The notes below the pieces were generated by a model, which saw nothing but the letters and a program-made list of their open reading frames with translations, had not been told where the DNA came from and did not search any database. A program made the position numbers and the translations under genes. A stretch of 64,000 bases of DNA from Fremontodendron californicum (taxonomy: Eukaryota > Streptophyta > Magnoliopsida > Malvales > Malvaceae). The DNA lies in NCBI GenBank assembly GCA_030761205.1, contig JAULJL010000003.1, positions 30,386,123 through 30,450,122 of the forward strand. Reading direction: 5' to 3'. Positions 18,478 through 30,700 of the stretch are shown piece after piece; positions within the stretch are counted from its first letter, which is position 1; each line of letters opens with the position of its first letter.

Positions 18478-18543
18478 GTCAACGCCAAAAAAAGTCAACT
18501 CCAGAAAAGTCAACCCCAAAAAGTCAACTACTGAAAAAGTCAA
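18478..18543 (-). promoter_or_regulatory. TTGACT (W-box core) cluster in element C LTR
   Basis: Five AGTCAA words, that is TTGACT on the minus strand, lie within 66 bp (18478, 18493, 18508, 18522, 18538). TTGAC[CT] is the core recognised by plant WRKY factors. Equivalent clusters exist in the solo LTR and B's LTR. Its position near the LTR start, in U3, fits an enhancer role; binding is inferred. Confidence 0.5.
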
Positions 18544-19019
18544 CCCACTTTCAAAATCAATATTTGAAGTTCAATTGAAAAATGGGGAAATAATTTTGAC
18601 AATACAAGGTCTGCATCGAAAGATATGGAGTTCGAAAGTTGGGTTATGGAGATTCAGTAGACAGAAAATCCTAATCCGAGAAATTTGGGGAAAATGCTTA
18701 AACGATCGAATTGGTCGAAATTGAAGGTTCCAAATGAAAGATAAGCACTGAATACTGGTAATGGAGAATCCACTTGAAAGAAAAACTGAAAGAAAAGTCA
18801 ATCCGGGAGAAAACCGAGAACTAGGGTTTTTGGTGGATTTCGGAGAAATTGGGAAGAATTACAGAAATGGCCTGACTTGGTAGAAAAGAAGCCCCTAATG
18901 GATGAGGAGTGATTAAAAAAGGATAGCCCAAGGCTCAATTTGAAGAAAATCTGAAAATCGGACTTGTTTTGAGCAAAACCGGGTTTCGAAGGCAAAAGGG
19001 CAAAATTGGAAAATTTGGG

Positions 19020-19480
19020 AAAAATAGCAAATGAACTCCAAAAATTCTGAAAATGTGCAAATCTCATTTTTAAATTATTTGAAAGAGATTGGAGAAAGAA
19101 AATCTTGATTCGGAGTTTGTTTGCAAAATGGCCAAATCCCGGGTCTCCTATGTAGTAATTCAAGAAGATAAATCCCGAAAAAATAGCAAATGAACTCCGA
19201 ATCTTCTGAAAATTTACAAATCTCATTTCTAAATTATTTTAAAGAGATTGGTGAAAGAAAATCTTGATTCGGAGTTCGTTTGCAAAATGGCCAAATCTCG
19301 GGCCTCCTGTGCACTCAAGCAGATAAATCTTGAAAAAATACCAAATGAGTTCCAAAAATCATGAAAACTTCCAGATCACACTTTTAAATTATTTGGAAGA
19401 TATTGGTGAAGAAAAATCTTGATTTGGAGCTCGTTTAAAAAATGGTAAAATTTAGGGGCATAAAAGGGCAATTTTGGAAG
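19020..19480 (+). repeat. About 160-bp tandem units inside the LTR
   Basis: Units carry GCAAATGAACTCC, TTTAAATTATTTG and TTGCAAAATGGCCAAATC; landmarks recur about 160 bp apart (19121, 19281). Further units appear in the solo LTR (about 47590-48200) and B's LTR (about 29890-30380 and 32090-32520, reversed). Open frames across them are by-products. Confidence 0.75.
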
Positions 19481-20589
19481 AAAAAATCCAAATAAATAGC
19501 AAACGGACTTGGAAAATTTTGAAAACTTCCAGAATTCAATTTTTTATTGTTTTGAAAGTATTGATTTTTTTTTTGAATTTGGAGTCCGTTTGCCATTTAT
19601 TTGCATTTGGGGGGCAAAAAGGTCATTTTACCCAAGCAACTGAAAAGGGCTTTTCTTGCCTTTCAAAAAAAAAACAAACTTGGGCTGGAAGTGGGAGTGC
19701 TGGCCGGCCAAGGCCCAATGAGGGGATGGAGGATTCTGATTTTTTTAATCAAGAGGTCTAAAATGAAGAGTTAGGGATTTTTTGATCAAGCCTTTGTAAA
19801 TAAGCCACATGGGCCAATGCATGAAGAGGGAGATTGTCAACATAATTCTTGAACAGCTGTAATTATGGACAGCTGATGGCCTAATCTAAGGGTGATAATT
19901 TCATGTTTTAAACATCTTGGATTAACGACCCTTTGATGAAAATTGGTTGGAGGAAAAATGACAACATTCTAGCCTATGAGAGAGGGGGGTTCGGCCACTA
20001 CATAGGGGAGGGGTCATTTTCATTTTCAGCACTCTCATTTTAGATATTCTCTCTTGTTTTGGCTGAGTTTTCTCTCCATTGTTGCAAAGCAAAAAGAAAA
20101 GTTTCGAAAAGAAAAAAAAGTTTGAAGAGAAAAAACTTGTAAGATAGCTTCTAGAGGTTGCTTTTAGCACCAACTCTTGCACTTTCTTTGATTTTCCATT
20201 CTTGTTTTTGCTGTTTTGATTATTATTTTGGTGAGTTTTCTTTTGATTTTTGTTTTTAAGTAAGTGTTTCTTAATGTTCTTTTTAGGTTCTTTCTTCATC
20301 TTTTCTTAAAATAGTTCTTGCAATTTTTTTTCTCTTGATTCATTGACATGGCCGAATGGCCCATGATTTTTTTTGTTGTTGCTGTTTTGCTTTGATTTTT
20401 ATGTTATTTTGATATTAAATAAAGTCTTGATGCTTCAAATCTTCTTCTACTACATATACTTGAAGCTTGTTTTAAGTTGGTTGCTTGCTTAGTTCCATTT
20501 ATGAGTTTATTGTCATGTTCTTGCATTTTTGATTTTTTGTTTTCAAAATATTTAAGTCTGTTTATGTTTTAGATTTTGAAATCCATGTG

Positions 20590-22512
20590 TTTGTGAAAAT
20601 GCTTGTTAGTTTTCATGCCTCTATTTTATATTTGCATGATTTGAATGTTATATTTTAGCTAAGTATGTTAGTATATCAATTGTTTGTGAAAATGCCATGC
20701 TCACTTGGAACATGAGGCCATTCGGCCACCCCATTTATTTTGCTTTGTGTGTGCATTTTTGCTATGTTAGTTGATATGTTTGCATTTGCATGACATTTAA
20801 TTGAGTATTTGGTTTAAGTATATCAAGTGTTTGTGAAAATGCCATGCTTGCTTGGAGCTTGAGGCCATTCGGTCACCTCACTTCCTTTACTTTGTGTGTG
20901 CATTTTTGTTATGTTAGTTGATAGGTTTGCATTCTTATGACATTTGATTGAGTATTTGATTTAAGCATGCCTTGTGCTTGTGTTATTTCCATGCATATTT
21001 TAGATGTTAGGTTTGGTTTATTTTGCCATGCATGTCCATGCATTTTAGACCTAGGTTGCATTAAATGCCATGCAAGTTCATTTAGGTCTAGGTCATTATA
21101 TTGATGCCATGCATTTTTCATGATATTTAGGTTTAAAATCATGCATTTTATGCATCATATTTGCTGTATTTTTCATGCATTTCATGTCCATGCCACTTGC
21201 TTTTTGACTTAGGCCAATTAATGGTTCAAAGTCATGCTCTCTTGAGCATAGTTGTGGAAAATTAAAGAGTTGTCAAATTGATTATTCTACCTTTGTGATT
21301 TTTTTTACTTAGCCAATTTTGTCTAACTTTTCAAAAGTCCTAGCTACTGTTTGTGAGTCATTTTGTGTGTCTTAAATATTTTTACTTTGATTTTTAATTG
21401 ATTTTATCAAAGGCAAAAATGTGTTTTGGCAAAGCAGTTTTTTTCACCCAGTACTCGTACTTTCCCGATTTTTCTAGGCAGTCATCTTTAATCAAAAAAT
21501 TAAGCCTATGTTTCCCCGTGTAGTTTTACATGTCCTGAGTCTCCAGTATTTTTTTTTTTTTTAGATTTTTTAGAATTTTTAAAAATTGGGTAACAAATCG
21601 TGGTTTAAAACTGGACAGTGGAGTCTAATTGAATTTGAAGGAAAATCGTTTTTCTATTTTGGTTAAGTTACTTAGAGGGGGCTGATTAGGAAGTTTAGCT
21701 ATTGACTTAGGGTAGTTTCTAAGCCTTTTTAAACTCTAAAAATGATTTTTTAAGTCTCGGGTTAAGGGTGGTCAAGTCCGGGATTTTAAACTTAGGAAAT
21801 TAGAGCCATTTAAAAAAGGGTTTAGCAAAGTTTTTTTTATTTTATTTTAATCTAAGATTTTTAAAATTGTTTTCAAACAATCACAAAGTACTTTGGTTTT
21901 AGAATATTTAATTTGACATATTTTCCTAAGTTAGCCGGATATCTTTTTAGATATGCGAATTTCCTTAATAAAAGGAAAAAAATACATTTTCACGCATTGC
22001 ATTTTCCATATTCATGCATTTTATATAATATGTGATTTTTGCTATGATAATTCCTATGGTATTGTTATTATTTTGATTTATATTTTTGATGTTATATTGT
22101 TTACTATATAGTTTTGAATATTTCATGATATCCCTTTTTTTTTTTAGTTATTTTTTGCCATATTATTTAGCATATACTATGTTCATGCATTATTATTTTC
22201 ATTTTTATTTTCATGCATATTATATGATAGCATTATTTTATATTCCATGTCATTTAAATTATATGCCATATCATTCATATTTGCCATGTCATTTAAATTA
22301 TTTCATTTCATATAGAATATGTTATGCTACCTAGGTCATTTCATTTCATGTAGAATATATTATGTTACCTAGGTCATTTCATTTAGGATATATTATGTCA
22401 TTTATGATATTTTATTTCATTTAGAATATATCATATGACTTAGGATATTACATTTCATATAGAATATATTAAGTTACCTAGGTCATTTCGTTTCATTTCA
22501 TTTAGAATATAT
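20590..22512 (+). repeat. LTR sub-repeats: GTTTGTGAAAATGCC and TTTCATTTAGAATAT arrays
   Basis: From about 20590 to 20990 the phrase GTTTGTGAAAATGC recurs, twice followed by GAGGCCATTCGGYCACC. From about 22320 to 22510 AT-rich units ending CATTTAGAATATATT recur; in the solo LTR these form units of about 113 bp (51101, 51215, 51329). No gene is seen in this stretch. Confidence 0.7.
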
Positions 22513-22979
22513 TGTCGCAACCTAAAAAATAACAAGTCTCATCGCAAGACTTTATTATTCGTTAAGCGTGACATTAAAAAAAACCGAGGAAAAGTCGACT
22601 TAATTCCTCTAGAAAAATAAAGGTTTTGAAAATGACCTTAAAAAAAGACATGGAGTCGCCACCAATCTTTTTTAGCTAGGTGTGATCGGCCACCTATTAA
22701 AACCGGTTTTATAGAAATATTTTAAAAACTAATTAAAACATTTTAAAAACCAATTTCAAGTCTGCGTTTTAAACTAGAGAAATCAAAGTAGCGGGTTCGG
22801 GAGTCGGTTACGTGTGGGGAAGGATTAGCACCCCCACAACGCCCGTATAAATCGGTACCTTATTAATCGTGTGTTATCTCAAGTCTCGATAAAAATTGGT
22901 TTTATATTTAGTATTTCAAGTTAATTCCCAATTTCAAGAAAAATATTCCATTTTTAATTGAAAATGATCCGGAATTTAT

Positions 22980-25900
22980 AAATTCAAAATTTTCCTATAT
23001 TCCCCAACAAACGTGGCAAAAGATAGAAATTTTTATTAGTTTTGGAAAATTTTCCGAACCATTCTCTTTTTAAAGAAGATATTCCGTTATTAATAATAAT
23101 TGATGATATCCTCCCCAGCAAACCAGGCAGAGAACTCATGAATTATTTTAACTCGAGAATATCTTTATTTTATTGAAAACCATTATCTTTTTTTTTTTTT
23201 GAAAACATTTAAAATAAACGAATATGTATATGCATAACATAAATAAAATGACATAGCAAAATCTAAATAATATGATGCAACTTAAATGACATGACATGAT
23301 TTGAATGCCTTAGCATATTCTAAATGAAATGGAATATCCTAAGTTATATAATATATTCTAAATAAAATGAAATAACCTAGGTAACATAGCATATTCGGTT
23401 TTTTTATTAAGATATAGCAAAAAAAAAAAAAAAATTCCCAAACTACCGCTGTTGTTGGATTATTACCCAAAATACGCTTTTTTTCTGGTCTAGCTGGGAA
23501 ATCGTCATCCCCCATGGCGATTTCCCAGCGTTAAAATTTTCAAATTTGTAAAAAACACTAAGGGAAATCGCCATGGGGGTGGCGATTTCCCTTGGTGTAT
23601 TTTGCAAATTTTGCAAATTTAACCAAGGGAAATCACCACCCCCCATGGCGATTTCCCTTGGTTAAATTTTCAAAATTTGCAAATTTGATGAAGGGAAATC
23701 GTCATGTGGGGTGGCGATTTCCCTTCATGTATATTTTTTTTTTAATTCTTGGGAAAATATGAAAAACATGCACCAATAGTGAATTTATTGTGAAATAGTA
23801 TAATGAATAAAAGTTATTTGAAAAAGAGAAATAAATAATTAAAAATTATTATAAAGGATATTGTAAAGACAAAATTACTAAAATGAAAAAACTTATTTTT
23901 CTTTTTTCTTTCATTAAGGAAATATTATTTTTTAAAAATTTTAAATGAAAATAAATTTAAAAAATAAAATATTTAAATAAATATTTTTTTTTAAATTTAA
24001 AAAATTTTAAAAAAAATAAATAAAAATTAATTTTAGGCATATTATTTTTATTTTTTAAAATTTTTTAATTAAAAAAAGTAAAGTAAAAATTAAATTTTTT
24101 TTTTTAAAATAAAAAAGTTTTTATTTTCAGAATATTTATTTTTTAATTAAAAATTAAATTAAAAAAATAAAAGAAAAAAGGAAGAGAAGGTTTTTTTATC
24201 AAGGATAATTTTATCTTTACAATATCCTTTATAGAGGTGCTCATGGGACGGGCCGCGGCCCATTTTTTTTTTCTTTTCTGCCCAGGCCCGGGCCTGGGTC
24301 GCCCAGGCCCGCCCGTTTAGGCCTGAATCATTGTTCATTGGAATAAATTTAAAAAATAAAATATTTAAATAAATATATTTTTTTTAAATTTAAAAAATTT
24401 TAAAAAAATAAATAAAAATTAATTTTAGGCATATTATTTTTATTTTTTAAAATTTTTTAATTAAAAAAAGTAAATAAAAAATTTAATTTTTTTTTTAAAA
24501 TTAAAAAGTTTTTATTTTCAGAATATTTATTTTTTAATTAAAAATTAAATTAAAAAATAAAAGAAAAAGGGAAGAGAAGGTTTTTTTATCAAGGATAATT
24601 TTGTCTTTACAATATGTTTTATAGAGGTGCTCATGGGCCGGGCCACGACCCGTTTTTTTTTTCTTTTCTGCCCAGGCCCTAAATTCAAAATTTTCCTATA
24701 TTCCCCAACAAACGTGGCAAAAGATAGAAATTTTTATTAGTTTTGGAAAATTTTCCGAACCATTCTCTTTTTAAAGAAGATATTCCGTTATTAATAATAA
24801 TTGATGATATCCTCCCCAGCAAACCAGGCAGAGAACTCATGAATTATTTTAACTCGAGAATATCTTTATTTTATTGAAAACCATTATCTTTTTTTTTTTT
24901 TGAAAACATTTAAAATAAATGAATATGTATATGCATAACATAAATAAAATGACATAGCAAAATCTAAATAATATGATGCAACTTAAATGACATGACATGA
25001 TTTGAATGCCTTAGCATATTCTAAATGAAATGGAATATCCTAAGTTATATAATATATTCTAAATAAAATGAAATGACCTAGGTAACATAGCATATTCGGT
25101 TTTTTTATTAAGATATAGCAAAAAAAAAAAATTCCCAAACTACCGCTGTTGTTGGATTATTTCCCAAAATACGCTTTTTTTCTGGTCTAGCTGGGAAATC
25201 GTCATCCCCCATGGCGATTTCCCAGCGTTAAAATTTTCAAATTTGTAAAAAACACCAAGGGAAATCGCCATGGGGGTGGCGATTTCCCTTGGTGTATTTT
25301 GTAAATTTTGCAAATTTAACCAAGGGAAATCACCACCCCCCATGGCGATTTCCCTTGGTTAAATTTTCAAAATTTGCAAATTTGATGAAGGGAAATCGTC
25401 ATGTGGGGTGGCGATTTCCCTTCATGTATATATTTTTTTTAAATCTTGGGAAAATATGAAAAACATACACCAATAGTGAATTTATTGTGAAATGGTATAA
25501 TGAATAAAAGTTATTTGAAAAAGAGAAATAAATAATTAAAAATTATTATAAAGGATATTGTAAAGACAAAATTACTAAAATGAAAAAACTTATTTTTCTT
25601 TTTTCTTTCATTAAGGAAATATTATTTTTTAAAAATTTTAATTGAAAATAAATTTAAAAAATAAAATATTTAAATAAATATTTTTTTTAAATTTAAAAAA
25701 TTAAAAAAAAAAATAAATAAAAATTAATTTTAGGCATATTATTTTTATTTTTTAAAATTTTTTAATTAAAAAAAGTAAATAAAAAATTAAATTTTTTTTT
25801 TTTAAATAAAAAAGTTTTTATTTTCAGAATATTTATTTTTTAATTAAAAATTAAATTAAAAAAATAAAAGAAAAAAGGAAGAGAATGTTTTTTTATCAAG

Positions 25901-26381
25901 GATAATTTTATCTTTACAATATCTTTTATAGAGGTGCTCATGGGCCGGGCCGCGGCCCGTTTTTTTTTTCTTTTCTGCCCAGGCCCGGGCCTGGGTCGCC
26001 CAGGCCCGCCCGTTTAGGCCCGAATCATTGTTCATTGGAATAAAAAAATAATTTTTTTATTTTTTTAATTAAAATTAAATAAAATAATATTATTATAATA
26101 AAAATCACTGTTCCGGGCCCGGCCGGGCTGGCCCGGAACATAAATTATCCTGCCCAGGCCCGGCCCAATACGGGTCGGGCCTGCCAGGCCGGGCGGGCTG
26201 CCCGGCCCGTGAGCAGGTCTAATCCTTTATAATAATTTCTAATTATTCATTTCTCTTTTTCAAATAACTTTTATTCATTATACCATTTCACAATAAGTTC
26301 ACTATTGAGTGCTGTTTTTCATATTTTCCCAAAACTTAAAAAAAAAAAAAAAAAGAAAAAAACGTAAAACCCCTTGAGAAA
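22980..26381. repeat. Tandem duplication of about 1.7 kb
   Basis: The sequence from 22980 (AAATTCAAAATTTTCC) restarts at 24681, an offset of 1701 bp, including the LTR flank and the left arm of the foldback element. The copies are very similar. Inside the first copy a shorter tandem duplication of about 389 bp repeats the AT-rich stretch and the start of the hAT MITE (TAGAGGTGCTCATGGG at about 24233 and 24622). Confidence 0.85.
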
Positions 26382-26585
26382 TCGCCACCTTGGGAAATCG
26401 GCATGGGCCATGGCGATTTCCCAACTGGTATTTTTAAAAAAATTAAAAATTTCAGTTGGGAAATCGCCATGGGCCATGGCGATTTCCCAACTGATTTAAA
26501 AAAAGCGGATTTTGGGAATTAATCTGGAAAGAGCTGTATTTTGGTAAATAATTTTTTTTTTTTGCTATATTAAAATAAAGAAACC
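23397..26585. mobile_element. Mutator-like foldback element with GAAATCGCC palindromes
   Basis: Long inverted arms begin GGTTTTTTTATTAAGATATAGC-like on the left (23397, repeated at 25098 by the tandem duplication), with the matching reverse arm ending at 26585 (GCTATATTAAAATAAAG). The flanks TAGCATATTC (23387-23396) and TAACATATTC (26586-26595) form a 9-10-bp TSD with one mismatch, as for Mutator-like elements. Arms contain many short palindromes of the form GGGAAATCG..CGATTTCCC with a CCATGG-like centre (23486-23730, 25195-25425, 26380-26495). The blocks 23750-23866 and 26222-26335 are reverse complements of each other. There is no transposase. Family assignment is tentative. Confidence 0.65.
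25929..26221. mobile_element. hAT-type MITE, 293 bp, GC-rich
   Basis: Termini TAGAGGTGCTCATGGGCCGG and GGCCCGTGAGCAGGTCTA are near-perfect inverted repeats. An 8-bp TSD flanks it (ATCTTTTA at 25921-25928, ATCCTTTA at 26222-26229, one mismatch). It sits in the middle of the foldback element. Partial copies of its left half at about 24233 and 24622 arise from the tandem duplications. Confidence 0.85.
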
Positions 26586-27724
26586 TAACATATTCTATAT
26601 GAGATGCAATATTCTAAGTCATATGATAATCTAAATGAAATGGAATAACCTAAGTAACGTAACATATAATGCAACCTAAATGACATGACATGATTTTAAT
26701 GCCTTAGCATATTCTAAATGAAATGGAATATCCTAAGTTATATAATATATTCTAAATAAAATGAAATGACCTAGGTAACATAGTATATTTTATATGAGAT
26801 GCAATAACCTAAGTAACATGATATTTTCTAAATGAAATAAAATATTCTAGATGACATAATATATCCTAAATGAAATGAAATGATTTAAATGACATGACAA
26901 ATATGAATGGTATGGTATATAATTTAAATGACATGGAATAAAATAATGCTATCATATAAATGCATGAAAATAAAAATAATAATGCATGAACATATTATAT
27001 GCTAAATAAAAATAACTAAATAAAAGCATAGAATATCATGAAATATTCAAAACCATATAATAAACCATGTAACATCAAAAAATATAAATCAAAATAACAA
27101 CAATATCATGGAAATTATTATAGCAAGAATCACATATTATATAAAATGCATGAATATAAAAATGCAATGCATGAAATGTATTTTTTCCTTTAAGTAAGGA
27201 AATCCGTATATCTAAAAAGATATCCGGCTTCCTTTGGAAAATATGTCAAATTAAATATTCTAAAACCAAAATACTTTGTGATTGTTTGAAAACAATTTTG
27301 AGAAGCTTGAATTAAAAATAAAAACTGGGCTGAAATTTTTTTAAATGGCTCTAATTTCCTAAGTTTAAAAAATCGGGACTTGACTACCCTTAACCCGGGA
27401 CTTGGAAAACCATTTTTAGAGTTTAAAAAGGCTTAGAAACTACCCTAAGTCAGTAGCTAACCCTCCTAATCAGCCCACTCTAAGTAAATTAACCAAAACA
27501 GAAAAATTATTTTTCTTTAAATTCAATTCTGACTCCACTGTCCAGTTTTAAGCCACGATTTTTTATCATATTTTTAAAAATTCAAAAAATTCTGAAAAAA
27601 ATACTGGAGACTCATGACATGTAAAAATACACGGAAAAAATTGGCTTAATTTTCTGATCAAATATGAATTCCCAGAAAAATCAGAGATGTACGAGTTTTG
27701 GAAGAAAAAAAAACTGCTTTGCCA

Positions 27725-30700
27725 ACACATTTTTGCATTTGATAAAATCATTTAAAAATTAATGTAAAAATATTTGAAACTCATAAAATGACTTGAAAAC
27801 AGTAGCTAGGACTTTTTGAAAGTTAGATAAAAATTAGCTAAGTAAAAAAAATCACAAAGGTAGAATAATCAACTTGACAAACTTAATTTTCCACAAGTGT
27901 GCTCAAGAGAGCATGACTTTGAACCATTAATTGGCTCAAGTCATTATTCAAGTGGAATGAACATGAAATGCATGAAATAATGCAGCAAACATAATGCATG
28001 AAATGCATGGATTTAAACCTAAATGTCATGAAAAAATGCATGGCATTCATAAAGTGACCTAGACCTAAATGAACTTGCATGGCATTTAATGCAACCTAGA
28101 CCTAAAATGCATGAACATGTATGGCAAATAAACCTAGCTTAATAACTAAAATATGCATGGCATTCTCACAAACACAAAGCATGCTTAATCCAAAAACTCA
28201 ATAAAATATCATGCAAAATGCTAACCTATCAACTAACATGGCAAGAATGCACATAAAATGTAAAACTACCAAGGGTGGCCGAATGGATAGTGTAACAAAC
28301 AAACATGACATTTTCACAAACACTTGGCATACTAGCATGAAAAATTAAGTCAAATGACATGCAAATGCAAAAACCTACCAACTAACATGACAAAAATGCA
28401 ATCACACAATGCAAAACACATGGAGTAGCCAAATGGCCTCAAGCTCCAACAAGCATGGCATTTTCACAAACACTTGGTATACTAACATGCTCAACTAAAA
28501 TATAACACTTAAATCATGCAAAAATCACACAAGCATTTTCACAAACACTTAATATACTAAATCTAAAACATGCTCAACTAAGATATAAAATAAAAATCAT
28601 GCAAAGACCACACAAACATTTTCACAAACACTTGATATACTAAATCTAAAACATGCTTAAATTTAAACAACATGAAAACATAAAATTAAAAATGCAAAAA
28701 CATGATATCTAAGACATAAATGACAACAAACAAAGCAACCAAATTAAAATGTAACTCAAGAATATGAAGTAACATAACATTTAAAACATCAAAATCAAAG
28801 AAAATAACATAAACAATATGGTAAAATGAACCCAAAACAGCAACTTAAAATAAATAATGTAGGCCATTTGGCCATGGTGAGTTTATTGTAAAAATAAAAT
28901 GTAAAAAATATACTTAAGAAAGAGATGAAGTTAGAACTTAAAAGAACAATAAAAAACATTATTTTAAAATGGAAACTCACCAAGTAGAAATCAAAATAGC
29001 AAAAACAAGAATAGAAAATGAAGAAAGTGCAAGAGTTGGTGCTCAAGAGCAACCTCAAGAAGCTAATATTTCAAGCTTTTCTATTCTAACTTTCCTTTTT
29101 TTTCTAAACTTTTATTTTTTGCTCTCAACCAAGAAGAGAAAAACTAGTAAAAACTCAAAGAACTCAGCCAAAATCAGAATGAAAAAAATGAAATTCTGCC
29201 TCCCCCAAACCTGCTGGCCGAAACCCCCATAAATGGTACAAGGATGTTGTCATTTTTTTGTAACCGATTTTCCATCAAATGGCTAATAATTCAAGGTGAA
29301 AAATCATGAAATTACCACCTTTAGATTAGCATCTCAGCTCTCTCAAATTACAGCTGTTCAAGAATAATGTTGACATCTCTCTTGGCCTATGTGGCTTAAT
29401 CACCATGGCTTGATCAAAGAGAATCTCTAACTAACTCTTGATTTTTAGCCATTTGATTGAAAAATCAGAAGCTTCCTCCTTCCTTTGGGCTTGGGCAGGC
29501 CCGCACTTCTTTTTTTCAGCCCAACTCTGATTTTTGAAAGGCCCAAAGAAGCCCTTTTCGGTTGCTTGGGTGAAATGACCATTTTGCCCCCCGGATGCAA
29601 ATAAATATCAAACGGACTCTAAATTCAATTTTTATTGTTTTAATACTTCCAAAATAATAAAATATTGAGTTCTGGAAGTTTTCAAAATTATTCGAGTCCG
29701 TTTGCTATTTATTTGGATTTTTTCTTCCCAAAATGCCCTTTTATGCCCTTACATTTTACCATTTTTTAAACGAGCTCCAAATCAAGATTTTTCTTCATCA
29801 ATCTCTTCAAAATAATTAAAAAGTGTGATCTGGAATTTTTCATAATTTTTGGAGCTCATTTGGTATTTTTTCGGGATTTATCGGCTTGAATTACTGCATA
29901 GGAGGCTCAGGATTTGGCCATTTTGCAAATGGACTCCGAATAAAGATTTTGTTTCGCCAATCTCCTCCAAATAATTCAAAAATGAGATTTGCCAAATTTC
30001 AGAATTTTTGGAGTCCATTTGCTATTTTTTCGCGATTTATCTTTTTGAATTATTGCATAGGAGGCCCGAGATTTGGCCATTTTGCAAACGAACTCCGAAT
30101 CAAGATTTTCTTTCGTCAATCTCTTCCAAATAATTTAAAAATGAGATTTGAAAAATTTCAAAAGATTTGGGGCTCATTTGCTATTTTTCCGGGATTTTCC
30201 TTTTTGAATTACTACATAAGAAGCCTGGGATTTGGCCATTTTGCAAACGAACTCCGAATCAAGATTTTCTTCGCCAATATCTTTCAAATGAATTAAGAAA
30301 TAGATTGAAAAATTTTCAGAATTTTCGGATTCCATTTGCTATTTTTCCCAAATTTTCCAGTTTTGCCCTTTTGCTTCCAAAACCCGGTTTTGCTCAAAAC
30401 AAGTCCGATTTTCAGATTTTCTTCAATCTGAGCCTTGGGAAACCCTTTTTAATCATTCTTCATCCATTGGGGGCTTTGGTCTTACCAAGTCGGGCCACTT
30501 CTGTGATTCTTCCAAATACATTTTTGCCTTTGATAAAATCATTAAAAATCAAAGAAAAAATATTTAAGACTCACAAAATGACTCACAAACAGTAGCTAGG
30601 ACTTTTTGAAAGTTAGATAAAAATTGGCTAAGTAAAAAAATCACAAAGGTAGAATAATCAATTTGACAAACTTTAATTTTCCACAAGTGTGCTCATGAGA

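Larger units (their letters stand above)
17391..22512 (+). repeat. Element C 5' LTR, first part
   Basis: It begins with the exact LTR start TGTAGACACC, inserted into A's RT; the candidate TSD is CCGGC (17386-17390). It matches the solo LTR (46969-52310) in order: TTGACT-core cluster, about 160-bp units, GTTTGTGAAAATGCC units, then TTTCATTTAGAATAT units. It is cut at 22512 by element B and resumes at about 54557. It contains the hAT-type element at 17494-18418. No gene is present. Confidence 0.85.

Noticed and set aside
18461..18724. Lys/Ser-rich ORF (STPKKVN repeats)
   Set aside because: It is a by-product of the repeated AGTCAAC words of the LTR; not conserved as protein.
22086..22334. Tyr/Phe/His-rich ORFs in the LTR (also 52351-52603)
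   Set aside because: They come from the CATTTCATTTAGAATAT array; no start context, not conserved.
23486..23520. Palindromes considered as a riboswitch or terminator
   Set aside because: They recur in every arm of a transposon-like foldback element and no gene follows.
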